DNA of 64,000 nucleotides from Pratylenchus scribneri (taxonomy: Eukaryota; Nematoda; Chromadorea; Rhabditida; Pratylenchidae). How positions within the stretch are numbered: position 1 is the stretch's first letter; each line of letters begins with the position of its first letter. The position numbers and the translations under genes are program-made. The notes beneath the pieces were generated by a model. That model searched no databases, was not told the DNA's origin, and was given only the letters and a program-made list of their open reading frames with translations. Where the stretch lies: NCBI GenBank assembly GCA_030063045.1, contig JAQSEB010000054.1, positions 186,001 through 250,000 of the forward strand, read 5' to 3'. Below are positions 21,601 to 33,402 of the stretch, piece after piece.

Positions 21601-24600
21601 TAGGATAATTTTTGGGCTACATTTTAAAGAAAATTTTTTGTCGAATAAATAACATGTTGGACATTATTGCCGTAATATTAGCCCTAATCTAAGGCACCAA
21701 AGTTACTACAAGAAATGCGCTAAACCTTCCAAAATTTGCTTATAATATTGCCTAAACGTACCGAATTTGTATGCCCTGTAAGAATATGCACAACATTCAA
21801 ATTTATTGTGTCCCATATTCTAATGCTTCCATCTCTGCCCGCACTGGCCAATAATCTTTAATAAAATTACGAAAATAATTAATTAATAAAAATAATTTTT
21901 TATACCTTGAGCATGGCTGAATATGAAGTGGTTGCCAAGCCAATCTATTAAATTAATTAATTTAAATATTAATTAAAATATTTAAAAAATATTTACGCAT
22001 TTATCCACTGTTTGTGTCCGGTCAATTTTTTCCCAATTTGTGAAGTGAATTGTGTGTCCCAAATGAAAATCTTTAAAAAGGAAATAAATTAATAAAAATA
22101 AAAAAATTCATAAAGCGAAAAATGGTTTAATGGTTTGTCCCACACATTCAAAAAAACCAAATATACCCAAAATTGGATAGAGCTGGTCAAGAAGACACAT
22201 TGAATGGTATATAATTTGGTTATGGTTTGGTCAACAATTAAAGGGTTTTAAACGGTTTAAACCACATTTTGGTTTGGTCAACAATTAAAGGGTTTTAAAC
22301 GGTTTAAACCACATTTTGGTTTGGTCAACAATTAAAGGGTTTAAATGGTTTAAACCACATTTTGGTTTGGTCAACAATTAAAGGGTTTTAAACGGTTTAA
22401 ACCACATTTTGGTTTGGTTGTAGCGATGAGAAATTGTATTGAAAGACATTCCCCAATTTCCCAAATGAATGAATGGGCGGGACTCTCAAGCCAGCTATAT
22501 AAATGGGAATACTCTTAGTCAGAAGCAGCTTCAGCTAGCAGCTTACAGCCTTTTAGTCGCTTTTCCCGAATACCCCAAATACGACTGGCAGCTTGAGAAC
22601 CGACACCAATTCCCCTTTCACAATCATATGAATTCTATATAATAAATATTTCGGAATCAACTAAATATATTTCTTGGGGATTGGATGTCCAGGGACCAAA
22701 CTATTCGGTTACATGGTCAACAATTAAAGGGTTTTAAACGGTTTAAACCACATTTTAGTTTTTGGTTCAAAACTAAATTAGAATTGGTTTAACCAAACCA
22801 TAAATAATCAAATGATGCATTTGATGAGATCTACGGTTTGCGGGTTAAGGATGAATTTCTGAACTAATCTTTTGGAAATTTTTCAAATTAAATATAAAAT
22901 ATGAACGAACATTTCCTTCTTTGCAAGCAGAAGCCAACTTTTTTCCATCCGGAGACCATTCAATGCAGAGGACCCAATGTTTATGTCCTTCGAGTTTTTT
23001 CTAATTTTTAGAATAAAATATGAATTTAAAATTAATTTACTGACCAAAGGAAGTTGAGTTTGAAGGTCCCAAATTCGAACCTAAAAAATAAAAAAATAAA
23101 TAAATAAAATAATTTTTTTATTTATTACAGTTTTATCACCGGAACCGGAAGCCAATGAACTAAAAAATGGTGGATGAAATTTTAGAAAATTTTTTAAAAT
23201 TTTTAAAACCTTCCATTTGGACTAAATTTGACGGAGATGACGGGCTCACCTGAAAATTAAATTAATTAATTTTTAAAATATTTTTCCATTTATTAAATAT
23301 GAATTTGGACTAATTAGTCGGGTAGGCACCAACTTGACGCCATTTAAAATAACTCAAGAAGTGAACCATTTTTAATGATTTTAGTATCAAATTAAAGAGC
23401 AGACTTTTGGCTATCTAATGAAATTAATTTTGTTTAAATTGGTTCAGTATTCAAGGAATTATGCCCAAAAAAACCTTCGGCAATTTCGATAATCCCATAA
23501 TAAGGGTCATTTTGAATGGTTATTTGGCCATAATTTCACCAATTCTGATCCAATTTAAATAAAATTAATTTCATTTGATAGCGAAAAGTCTGCTCTTTAA
23601 TTTGCTACCAAACCAAAATCATTAAAAATGGTTCAATCCTTGATGAGTTATTTAAACGGCGATAAGTTGGGCTATTCCCAATTAAACAAATTATTCATTC
23701 AAATTTCACATAAAATTAATTAATTAAAATTAAAAAAAAATTACCATGTCCCGGCAAACTTGCAGTACCTAAATTTTATTTCACAATTATTATTTATTAA
23801 TTAAAAATTAATATTACATCTTGTCACGGGCCGAACATAGAAAACTGCTTGAGGAAGGCAAAACAAATCTATTGGCTGAAATCAATAAATATAATTAAAT
23901 ATTTATTTTCGTACCTTTTCAGAAAACAAAATTTTTTCTGGCAAAGATTCAGCCAAGGAATCAACAATTTCTATCCATTCGTCTTCATCATTTTTTGTCC
24001 GAAAATTTATTGGGAATAATTCTTCTTCTTCTTGTTCATCTTCTTCTCCTTTTGCTTTTCGGGCCAATTGATGATAAAGTTGTTCCAATTGGTTGACATT
24101 TGTGGTTGCTGGGAGCTAAATGATTTAAATAAATAAATAGTTTTAAGGGTTCAAAAGTTTGTCATGCACCCAAAATGATAGTTCTCATCAAGACGCATCA
24201 TTTGATTATTGATTTGGCTTGGGCTTAACCAATTCTAACCTAGTTTTGAACCATTAAACTAAATTGTGGTTTAAACCGTTTAAAACCCTTTAATTGTTGA
24301 CCAAACCAAAATGTGGTTTAAACCGTTTAAAACCCTTTAATTGTTGACCAAACCAAAATGTGGTTTAAACCGTTTAAAACCCATTAATTGTTGACCAAAC
24401 CAAAACCAAATTATATACCATTCAATGCGTCTTGACCAGCTTTATCCAATTTTTGGTATATTTGTTTGTGAATTTGTGGGACAAACCCTTAAACCATTAT
24501 AATTATTTGGCGTTAACTATTCCTTTTTGATAATTTTGAGTAAATTTACCACAATCGGTGCACAATCCAATTCTTGATTGTCCTCAGTGAAGAGGCGAAT

Positions 24601-24618
24601 TGTTACATTTGATGCCAT
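18648..24618 (-). CDS. nle1: Notchless homolog (NLE1), WD40 ribosome-assembly factor
   Basis: Begins MASNVTIRLFTEDNQELD at 24618. The NLE domain runs over 24618-23817, then come a WD40 series of seven to eight blades. Exons run down to 18648, including about 24115-23911, 23893-23829, 23247-23203, 23004-22909, 22069-21997, 21855-21765, 21055-21007, 20953-20764, 20345-20262, 19599-19339 and 18788-18648. Diagnostic strings are LTGHKQWINA, LLASAGRDGSIRIWD, VSGSDDFT, the near-invariant FDKSIKLWDGRTGKF, YQIAWSADSRLLVSGS and a C-terminal SGGKDKTLKLWKC. NLE1 binds the AAA ATPase Midasin through the NLE domain during 60S maturation in the nucleus. The start lies 271 bp below the GIGYF stop on the same strand. 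Small exons are split by introns full of MITEs. Confidence 0.93.
19638..20182 (-). repeat. VNTR-MITE copy (about 6 internal units)
   Basis: Inverted relative to the 13.1-kb copy. It contains six tandem units of AACCCTTTAATTGTTGACCA-type sequence, the largest count in the window. Right end: GTGGGACAAACCC. NLE1 intron. Confidence 0.85.
20425..20715 (+). repeat. VNTR-MITE copy (1 unit)
   Basis: Single-unit copy beginning GGTTTATCCAACACATTCAC and ending GGACAAACCATTGAGCC. NLE1 intron. Confidence 0.8.
21175..21225 (-). other. B-box-like module
   Basis: Minus strand: GGTCTCGGGTTCGAACCCGCTC then AAAGATATTTTG. Perfect T-arm-like palindrome. No convincing A-box. Confidence 0.28.
21335..21600. repeat. 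Three tandem units of about 85-90 bp
   Basis: TTTGATGTCTGTCGAATTTT, TTTTTGGTTCAAATTTTAGA and GGAATTTTTTGGTCGAAATT repeat in this order three times in an NLE1 intron. Confidence 0.8.
22120..22885 (+). repeat. VNTR-MITE copy (5 units) carrying a nested solo LTR
   Basis: Starts GGTTTGTCCCACACATTCA. It has four 47-bp units before and one after an insertion at 22419-22713, and its usual right half ends near GGATGAATTTCTGAAC. NLE1 intron. Confidence 0.85.
22419..22713 (+). mobile_element. Solo LTR, 295 bp
   Basis: Ends TGTAGCGATGAG...CGGTTACA, flanked by 4-bp TGGT (22415-22418 and 22714-22717) that restores the interrupted 47-bp unit. Inside are a TATA box (TATATAAATGGG at about 22496) and an AATAAA signal near 22641. 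It is unrelated by eye to the 602-bp and 745-bp LTRs in this window. Confidence 0.82.
23332..23682. repeat. Palindromic MITE (family P), full copy
   Basis: CAACTTGACGCCATTTAAAA at the left mirrors TTTAAACGGCGATAAGTTG at the right. Each arm holds AAAGAGCAGACTTTTGGCTAT or its complement, and the arms meet near 23500. It lies in an NLE1 intron. Confidence 0.85.
24140..24510 (-). repeat. VNTR-MITE copy (3 units)
   Basis: Inverted copy with three 47-bp units, ending TTTGTGGGACAAACCC. NLE1 intron 1. Confidence 0.82.
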
Positions 24619-24889
24619 AATTCTTTTTAATTTGATTTATTATTTAAAATTTTTTTTAATCAAAAAAATATCAAATGTTAAATAATCAAAATTTAAACAA
24701 AAATAATCCTCTCTCTCTCCTCTATCATCATTTATTTGATTGGATAAAGAAAAAAAATGATTGAATGAATAATTGAAATATAACACATAAATTGTCCAAA
24801 TAAAATAAATTGTTGTTGACGACAAATTGTTTTTTTTTCTGACTCAAATTCTTAATATCTTCTCCTCTCTTTAAATATCCACTCTCATC
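24619..24889 (-). other. Short GIGYF-NLE1 intergenic spacer
   Basis: 271 bp between the GIGYF stop and the NLE1 start on the same strand. The spacing and T/C-rich stretches would fit a nematode operon processed by trans-splicing. No repeat copy is present. Confidence 0.35.
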
Positions 24890-27800
24890 TCAACGCTTCC
24901 GATTCGTGCCAGTAACTGGAGGTGGCACTCTGTCGATTTCTGCAAAAAAAATTATTTTCAATAAAGTGAAAAACTTAAATAGTAACTAACCGCCAGCATT
25001 AATGCGATTTGGATTTGAAATGGCGGTAAAACCCAGGTTTGATGCGTCCAAAACCTATAAATTTATGTATTAAATTTTAAATGTCTTCTAAATTAAGACA
25101 ACCCAAATTGTCGCCATTTTTAATAACTCATCAAGGACTGAACCAATTGTGATGTTTTTAGTATTAAATTAAAGAGCAGACTTTTGGCTATCCAATTAAA
25201 TTAATTTTATTTAAATTGGTTCAGAATTAATGAAGTTATGCTCAAAAAACCATTGAAAATGGCCTTTAATATGGATTTGCGAAATTGTCAATGATTTTTT
25301 GGACACAACTTCATCAATTTTGAACCAATATAAATAAAATTAATTTCTTTGAATAGCTAAAAGTCTGCTCTTTAATTTGATAACAAAATCATCAAAATTG
25401 GTTCAATCCTAAGTTATTTCAAACGGCGTCAATTGAGCTATTTTATCCAATTATAACCTTCTTCTGTTTCTTCTTCTTTGCATTCCCGTTGTTGGAATTT
25501 TGATTTGTTCCGGATCCACCGGCCGTTCGCTGATTAGAATTACCGCCGCTTCCACTACTACTCTTTGCAGCCTCAATATCAGCATTCAATGCGGCTGCCG
25601 GACGAGACAAATCCTTTAAATGAAGAAATTATTTAATTTTATAAAGAATGGTATTAAGGGTTTGTCCCAAACATTCACAAACTAAATATACCCAAAATTG
25701 GATAGAGCTGGTCAAAACGCATTAAATGGTATATAATTTGGTTATGGTTTGGTCAACATTAAAGGGTTTTAAACGGTTTAAACCACATTTGGTTTGGTCA
25801 ACAATTAAAGGGTTTTAAACGGTTTAAACCACATTTTGGTTTCATTTTAGTTTAATGGTTCAAAACTAAATTAGATTTGGTTAAATCTAAACCGAAAACA
25901 TAATCAAATGATGCATAATGCATTTTGACCGAGTTCTATAGATTGGATATAGGGTTTATTGGTTAGTATAAGTCATTGAACCATTATAATCTTTAGGGCA
26001 TTTTAAATGTTTTTTTTTCGTTATTTTTTGGTTTAAAAAATTACATCTTTGTGCGTCTGTTGAACACGTGGCCGTAATTCAATGCGTTTGGACAGGAATT
26101 CTCGATGGAAATCTTTCACCTCCTTTTTATCGCCCAAATATCCAATAATATAATCTTCCGCCTAAAATTTTTCATTTTAATTAGTTTTAAATGTGAAAAA
26201 ACTTCATTCGGCGAATCAACTTGTGCAATGAAATTTGCAAACACTTCTGCATCCACCGACGAATTCAGCTCCCTCACCCGTTTGCAAATCCATTCAGTTA
26301 ATTTGTCTTCAACATTCGGCTGCAAAAAATAAATAATTTAAATAAAATTAGAATTTAAGGAGCGGATTTTTTAGTTTTAAATCTATTTTTCTCATAAAAT
26401 TTGACGAGAAAAGCGCATAAAATAATTTTTTTAACATTTATTTCTTGCTTTTGATGCAATTTTGGACCTATTTTTACCTATTTATATATTTTTTAGGGGA
26501 AAATTCATTAGAAAAATGCAATAAAAAACCAAAATCATCTATTTTGAGGTTCATGAAATCTAATTTTTGGTAAAAATTTCTCAAAAAATTAAATTAGTCA
26601 ACTATTTGTGAATTCTGAGACCAAAAAATCCATTCTTATTGAAAATCCCAAATTTACCTGCTGATTCCCCCCTCCTTTTGCCTTCTTCTGCTGTTGCTGT
26701 TTTTTCGGTTCCGATTGTTTCGCCGACGCATTTGACCCCATCGTATTTTTCCCAACTGCTGGTGGAATTGGCGCTGGTTTTGGCACTGAAACTTGTTGCC
26801 ATCCCCGGCGTTCACGTTCCACTGTTGTGTATTGTGGCTGCGGTTGTGGTGGCTGTGGTTTTTCCGGTTGAGGAGGAATATTCATTTGGATGGGCCTATC
26901 CGAACCAATGGGAGGAATAGTTTGCCATGCAGAACGCTGTTGTTGTTGCTGTTGTTCTTGTGAATGTTGCATTTTTGTTGGTGGTTGGATAGGTGCCGGA
27001 ATTGTGGGTTGGAATTGTTGTTCTGCTGGATGCGGATGAGGTGGGATGGTCTGCCATTTTTTTGCACTGTAAAATATTTTAAATAAATTTTTTTTATGTA
27101 AATTATTTGTGGATTTCTCCATTAAAAACATTTTCTCGCTTTTATTCATCGAAAAAAAATATTTGCCTTTGGTGAGATTCGAACCAACGACCCTTGACCA
27201 GCTTCCATCCTCAAGCTTCCCAAATAGGACAAAAAATTAAAAAAAAATGCTGGGGTATCAAAAATTTTTTCCGATCCAAAAAAACCTTTTTCTTACTTTT
27301 ATTCATCAAAAAAAAATTATTTGCCCTTGGTGGGATTCGAACCTTCGACTCTCTTCCAGCTTCCCCACACTCTTCCCAGATATGACTGAGATGAGAAAAG
27401 AAAAATTCAAAGAGGAAAAAATTAAACCTACCCAAACCGAAAAAGTTCACTTTTTAAACCGGTTTTTCTGGCAGATAAATCGTAATTGTCATTTACCTAA
27501 TTCGTTCCTGTTCTGCCTTGGCGACGGCTTCTGCCTTTGTTGCAATTTCCTGTTGCCTTTTGTAATCGGCACGAGCTTCTTCCAAGGCAATTTGTTGCTG
27601 TCTTTGCTGCTCATCAATTTGTCGGCGCCGCTGTTCCTCTTTGGCCTTTTTAACTTGCTCCAATGCCAACTAAATAAATACGAATTGCATAAATTAATAA
27701 TAAAATGAATAATTCATTCAATGTAAATTTCTAATTAATGACTAAAAAGCTTAAATGATTATTAGAGACTAGTGACTAGGAAGTGGATTTTTATGTCTCA

Positions 27801-29616
27801 AAAATCACAATTAGGTTCTTATTTTTTTAATGAATTTGTCAAAATGGATTTCAGAAATGTTAAAATTGTTGATTTTTAGTTGTTTTTATATGCATTTTTC
27901 TAATAAAATTTCACCAAAAAGGGTTCTAATCTAAAATAGGTAAAATATATCAAAAATTGAAATAAATTCATGTGCTTTTCTCGTCAATTCTGATAAAAAA
28001 ATAGTTCAAAAATCCCTCCTCCCTAGTAATTAATTCCTAATCCTGTTTTGATAACTTACTTCTTTCTGATGTTGTGCTTCCTGCATGGCCATACGCAATC
28101 GTGCTTCTAGAAATATTTAAAATATAAATAATTTATTCACATTCATCAAATGAAAACATACCTTCCTCTTCTTGTTTACGTTTTATTTCCGCTTCCATAT
28201 ATTGATTTTGTCGTTCCTTTTCTCTGGCCAATATTTCTTGTAGCTCTTTGGCACGTCTACGGTCTTCTTCCTCCTAAAAATATTGATATTTAATTTCCGA
28301 AAAAAGAAATTGCATAAAAGTTTCATGTTAAAAATACTTTTTAGGCCAAAAAACCTGGCCAAATCATACTCCATTCTTTAAGATTATTATGCTCCGAGCC
28401 ATATTGAGTCTCCTAACCTAACCCTAAACATAATTCAAATTTCAAAGGCACCAACACTTATTTATGGCCATTAGCCAAGTTTTATGGTTCTAAAAGGAAT
28501 ATTTTCGGAAAATTTTTTTTGAAAAATAAAAATTTCCAATAAAAATTTTCAATTTTCCAAAAATTGTTAATAATAACGAAAAATTTCGTATATAAGAATT
28601 GGCATTAAAAAGGGATTAGGCTGTGGCCAGTCTTTATAAATAGAAAAAGATGTCAGATTTTTCGAATGAAAAAATTCCCAATTTTTAATCTTCAAATATC
28701 AAAAAAAAATACCATCCGTAATTGCTGCATTTGCTGTTCAGTAATAATACGTTGTTCGAGGGCAGCCAGCTCTTCGCGTTTCTTCCTCTCATATTCGGCC
28801 ATTTGAATGCATCGCTTCTCAAATTCGGTGTCCTTTTCACGGGCAATTCGATCAAATTCTTCCTGCTTTCGTTTCAGCTCAATTTCCATTTCTTGCATTC
28901 TTCGTTCCTTCTCCATTCTCTCTTGTTCTTCCCGACGGAATAATTCTTCCTTCTCACGGAGTTTCCTCTGCTCTTCTAACATTTGAACTTCCCTTGACTG
29001 GAGAATCTAAAAAATTAAATCTTTAATTTATAAAAGAATTGGAAAATTGGTTTAAGGGTTTTTCCTACACATTCACAAACCAAATATACCCAAAATTGGA
29101 TAGAGCTGGTCAAGACGCATTGAATGGTATATAATTTGGTTATGGTTTGGTCAACAATTACAGGGTTTTAAACGGTTTAAACCACAAACCACATTTTTGT
29201 TTTTGGTTCAAAACTAAGTTAGAATTGGTTAAACCAAAAGCCAAAATATAAACAAATAATGCGTTTTGGCTGGATCTATCGATTGGGTATATACGATTTA
29301 TTGGTCTAGGATAAACCATTGAACTGTTTGGACAAATAATATCGCAAAAGAAAGACGAACCTTTTCGAGTTCAATTTCCTTTAGATGTTGGGAAAATGCA
29401 GAATGTGCAAATCCGGTGTTTGAAATTGATGAAGGGTCTTGATGATGAGCATTGTTGCTGCCGTTTCCTCCATTGTTATTGTTTGTACCACCAATGAATG
29501 TCCCGCTTGCCATTCCCACATCCTCTAGCGGTGTGGCCGCCCAAATTCGTTCAACATTCAAGCCCAATTTGTTAACAGGTTTGGTGGAGCCAGCCAGTAA
29601 CACGGATGGACTGATT
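24890..29616 (-). CDS. GIGYF (PERQ) translational repressor, C-terminal part only
   Basis: Exons 29616-29361, about 29007-28712, 28275-28164, 28109-28062, 27670-27498, 27067-26657, about 26322-26211, 26161-26046, 25617-25457, 25057-25005 and 24939-24890 join in frame. In order: an Asn/Gly linker; a long Glu/Arg/Gln coiled coil (EEQRKLREKEELFRREEQE onward); Trp motifs KKWQTIPP, SAWQTIPP and RRGWQQVSVP; a GIGYF-specific helical block with EDYIIGYLGDKKEVKDFHRE (human DYIRAYLGDTSEAKEF); and the ending KKKKQK-VLDASNLGFTAI...AGEID. GIGYF proteins recruit 4EHP to repress mRNAs in the cytoplasm. The N-terminal GYF domain is absent: upstream of 29616 there is only 200 bp of AT-rich sequence and then the inverted LTR palindrome. 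Confidence 0.88.
25105..25435. repeat. Palindromic MITE (family P)
   Basis: TTGTCGCCATTTTTAATAAC at the left mirrors the right end near CAAACGGCGTCAATTG. AAAGAGCAGACTTTTGGCTAT appears in both orientations. GIGYF intron. Confidence 0.82.
25650..25995 (+). repeat. VNTR-MITE copy (2 units)
   Basis: GGGTTTGTCCCAAACATTCAC start, two 47-bp units, right half ending near AAGTCATTGAACC. GIGYF intron. Confidence 0.82.
27160..27400 (-). other. Pair of paralogous B-box/oligo-T modules
   Basis: Minus strand, twice: GGTTCGAATCTCACCAAAGGC then AAATATTTTTTTT, and GGTTCGAATCCCACCAAGGGC then AAATAATTTTTTTT. Each is preceded by a related GGAAGCTGG segment, so they are duplicates of one unit. GIGYF intron, sense orientation to the gene. 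Confidence 0.4.
29050..29332 (+). repeat. VNTR-MITE copy (1 unit)
   Basis: GGGTTTTTCCTACACATTCAC start and GGATAAACCATTGAACTG end. GIGYF intron. Confidence 0.8.
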
Positions 29617-29833
29617 CTTTAAAACAATATATTGTGTTAATTTTTATGAGTTAAAGCTTTTTTTAAAAAAAAATGTTTCCACCGAAATAATTCGGTATAA
29701 TTAATTTAAATAATTTTCTTAATGATTATTCTAATCTCAATAATTAACACTATATTAATGCAAAAATTAAATAGAATGAAATTGAAATTAATTCTAAATA
29801 AATGAAAAAAAAATAGTCGGATTCGGATAAACC

Positions 29834-30581
29834 TGTTGCGGGAGTTCTGGTCGCTCTACCAGAGAATTGAGAGCCTAAATCCAGAACACCCACAACAGAA
29901 AAAATGGGGGGGGGGGGGGGGGGGAGGATAAATTAGTTTAAAGGTTTAGCTCTGGGAGTCGAGCTTTTGAAAGTTGAATCTTTTGCCCTACAAAGGGAAG
30001 GAGGAAAACCATTGAATAAGGTTAACCTCCCCCCTGTCCTAGTCTTATTGTTTTGTCCCACATAGTGGAGAAGAAAGTATGCCAGTTGTCCAGCCCATAT
30101 GAGGGAAATTGGTGGTCTGCTCATGGCTGTTGGACAAGCCGAGCTTGGGGAGGACCACTGGGCGTGGGACGGAAGGCACGGAGGGCCTTTGGCTTCTTGG
30201 TTATTGCTTCATGGTTCTAGATTTTTTCCTCCGCTTAGAGTCCTCCGATTAGAGTTTAGTTTATTTTCTTCTTATTTATATAGCCTCGCCAAATCCCCAA
30301 TTGATCTATTGCTAAGCGCAGACCAACTAGTGAATTGGCAGTGAGGAACAGGGGAGAGGGAGGGATCAGGGGAAGATCACCTCTAAAGCCGGTCAACTAA
30401 ATATCAATGATCACCAAAAAGAATAAGAACCATGGGAATTTTGCCTACATCCTATAATGGAAATTGGAAAATTATCCATTTTGCCCATATTTTAATCGTT
30501 GATCTTTTCCATTGAAATTAATCCCTTTTCTTTTTATTTTGCTCAAAAAGAAAAAATTGTTGCCGACTTTTGTCGGCGACA
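29834..30581 (+). repeat. LTR copy 1 (about 745 bp family)
   Basis: TGTTGCGGGAGTTCTGG...TTTTGTCGGCGACA. Contains an internal hairpin ending CCAGAACACCCACAACA, a long G run near 29907 and a TATA-like TTTATATAGCC. Confidence 0.8.
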
Positions 30582-31889
30582 AATTCCCGCCCCAGGGAAA
30601 GGGGACGGTTTTTTTTTTTGGAAATGTTTTGGATCGGAATGTCGAAGTCGTGAAAGGCAATGATGCCAGTCCGCAAGGTGGGCGGAACCAGGTCAAGCAT
30701 CATGCTGCGGTAAATGACCAATACATATGGGTAATGATCCCGCCCCCGTTCGCTATGGACATTAAGTCAAGATCATAGGAACAGGCTCTCACCAACAATG
30801 AACAAAATAAGGAATGCGTTTTTCCCATTTAAGGCGGGGGGCGAACGCGGGACCCCTTTGAAGAAATTGAGCGGACTGGGCTCATTTAAAAATGACAAAC
30901 CAATCCAAAAACAGAATTCAACTGAGGTGTTGAATGGGTTGCTTTAAGAGCAATGGATATTGAGATAAAAAGGGAGGGATAAATTACAACCAAATTTTGC
31001 CAATATGGCCAAAAATAATTGAGGGAATTCAATTGATAGAATTCCCTTTGTTGGGAAACAAATAGGCCACGATTAATTGGCAAAAATTTAAAGGAATTCA
31101 AGAGGTAGAATTCCGATTTGAAAACAAAATGGGCCATGAAATTGCCACATTTTAAGGAATTCAATTGGTATAATTCCTGTTTTAATGGAAAATAAAATGG
31201 TTCAAATGATGTTGGAAAATTAAAAGGAATTCAAGATAGAATTCCAATTTAATTTTCCAACATCATTTGAACCATTTTATTTTCCATTAAAACAGGAATT
31301 ATACCAATTGAATTCCTTAAAATGTGGCAATTTCATGGCCCATTTTGTTTTCAAATCGGAATTCTACCTCTTGAATTCCTTTAAATTTTTGCCAATTAAT
31401 CGTGGCCTATTTGTTTCCCAACAAAGGGAATTCTATCAATTGAATTCCCTCAATTATTTTTGGCCATATTGGCAAAATTTGGTTGTAATTTATCCCTCCC
31501 TTTTTATCTCAATATCCATTGCTCTTAAAGCAACCCATTCAACACCTCAGTTGAATTCTGTTTTTGGATTGGTTTGTCATTTTTAAATGAGCCCAGTCCG
31601 CTCAATTTCTTCAAAGGGGTCCCGCGTTCGCCCCCCGCCTTAAATGGGAAAAACGCATTCCTTATTTTGTTCATTGTTGGTGAGAGCCTGTTCCTATGAT
31701 CTTGACTTAATGTCCATAGCGAACGGGGGCGGGATCATTACCCATATGTATTGGTCATTTACCGCAGCATGATGCTTGACCTGGTTCCGCCCACCTTGCG
31801 GACTGGCATCATTGCCTTTCACGACTTCGACATTCCGATCCAAAACATTTCCAAAAAAAAAAACCGTCCCCTTTCCCTGGGGCGGGAAT

Positions 31890-32632
31890 TTGTCGCCGAC
31901 AAAAGTCGGCAACAATTTTTTCTTTTTGAGCAAAATAAAAAGAAAAGGGATTAATTTCAATGGAAAAGATCAACGATTAAAATATGGGCAAAATGGATAA
32001 TTTTCCAATTTCCATTATAGGATGTAGGCAAAATTCCCATGGTTCTTATTCTTTTTGGTGATCATTGATATTTAGTTGACCGGCTTTAGAGGTGATCTTC
32101 CCCTGATCCCTCCCTCTCCCCTGTTCCTCACTGCCAATTCACTAGTTGGTCTGCGCTTAGCAATAGATCAATTGGGGATTTGGCGAGGCTATATAAATAA
32201 GAAGAAAATAAACTAAACTCTAATCGGAGGACTCTAAGCGGAGGAAAAAATCTAGAACCATGAAGCAATAACCAAGAAGCCAAAGGCCCTCCGTGCCTTC
32301 CGTCCCACGCCCAGTGGTCCTCCCCAAGCTCGGCTTGTCCAACAGCCATGAGCAGACCACCAATTTCCCTCATATGGGCTGGACAACTGGCATACTTTCT
32401 TCTCCACTATGTGGGACAAAACAATAAGACTAGGACAGGGGGGAGGTTAACCTTATTCAATGGTTTTCCTCCTTCCCTTTGTAGGGCAAAAGATTCAACT
32501 TTCAAAAGCTCGACTCCCAGAGCTAAACCTTTAAACTAATTTATCCTCCCCCCCCCCCCCATTTTTTCTGTTGTGGGTGTTCTGGATTTAGGCTCTCAAT
32601 TCTCTGGTAGAGCGACCAGAACTCCCGCAACA
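31890..32632 (-). repeat. LTR copy 2, inverted
   Basis: Reverse complement of copy 1, apparently identical apart from the C-run length. Confidence 0.8.
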
Positions 32633-32656
32633 AAGATTAAGAGTCTGGTGCTCTTT

Positions 32657-33402
32657 TGTTGCGGGAGTTCTGGTCGCTCTACCAGAAAATTGGGAGCCTA
32701 AATCCAGAACACCCACAACAGAAAAAAATGGGGGGGGGGGGGGGGAGGATAAATTAGTTTAAAGGTTTAGCTCTGGGAGTCGAGCTTTTGAAAGTTGAAT
32801 CTTTTGCCCTACAAAGGGAAGGAGGAAAACCATTGAATAAGGTTAACCTCCCCCCTGTCCTAGTCTTATTGTTTTGTCCCACATAGTGGAGAAGAAAGTA
32901 TGCCAGTTGTCCAGCCCATATGAGGGAGATTGGTGGTCTGCTCATGGCTGTTGGACAAGCCGAGCTTGGGGAGGACCACTGGGCGTGGGACGGAAGGCAC
33001 GGAGGGCCTTTGGCTTGTTGGCTATTGCTTCATGATTCTAGATTTATTCCTCCGATTAGAGTTCTCCGATTAGAGTTTAGTTTATTTTCTTCTTATTTAT
33101 ATAGCCTCGCCAAATCCCCAATTGATCTATTGCTAAGCGCAGACCAACTAGTGAATTGGCAGTGAGGAACAGGGGAGAGGGAGGGATCAGGGGAAGATCA
33201 CCTCTAAAGCCGGTCAACTAAATATCAATGATCACCAAAAAGAATAAGAACCATGGGAATTTTGCCTACATCCTATAATGGAAATTGGAAAATTATCCAT
33301 TTTGCCCATATTTTAATCGTTGATCTTTTCCATTGAAATTAATCCCTTTTCTTTTTATTTTGCTCAAAAAGAAAAAATTGTTGCCGACTTTTGTCGGCGA
33401 CA
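32657..33402 (+). repeat. LTR copy 3, abutting IMPDH coding sequence
   Basis: Same orientation as copy 1 but with several substitutions (for example GATTTATTCCTCCGATTAGA where copy 1 has GATTTTTTCCTCCGCTTAGA). It is separated from copy 2 by a 24-bp AAGAG...CTCTT hairpin spacer and ends CGGCGACA at 33402, where IMPDH homology begins. Confidence 0.82.

Larger units (their letters stand above)
29834..32632. mobile_element. Inverted-LTR palindrome, 2.8 kb
   Basis: A plus-oriented LTR-like unit (29834-30581) is followed by about 650 bp of interior. Everything then repeats in reverse complement from about 31236, ending in a minus-oriented LTR (32632-31890). Arms look identical apart from homopolymer length. 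Both outer edges fall exactly at TGTTGCGGG/CCCGCAACA, so the structure has clean element boundaries. ORFs in the arms are mirror images and match nothing I know. I see no 5-bp target duplication. Confidence 0.85.

Noticed and set aside
29834..32632. Pure hairpin-read (missed adapter) artefact
   Set aside because: Such an artefact would mirror flanking sequence to an arbitrary point, but the arms end exactly at TG/CA element borders on both sides. A contig misjoin through the repeat is still possible.
30099..33165. ORFs of 63-92 codons occurring twice or three times in mirrored positions
   Set aside because: Mirror copies forced by the palindrome and LTR repeats. No recognisable protein family.
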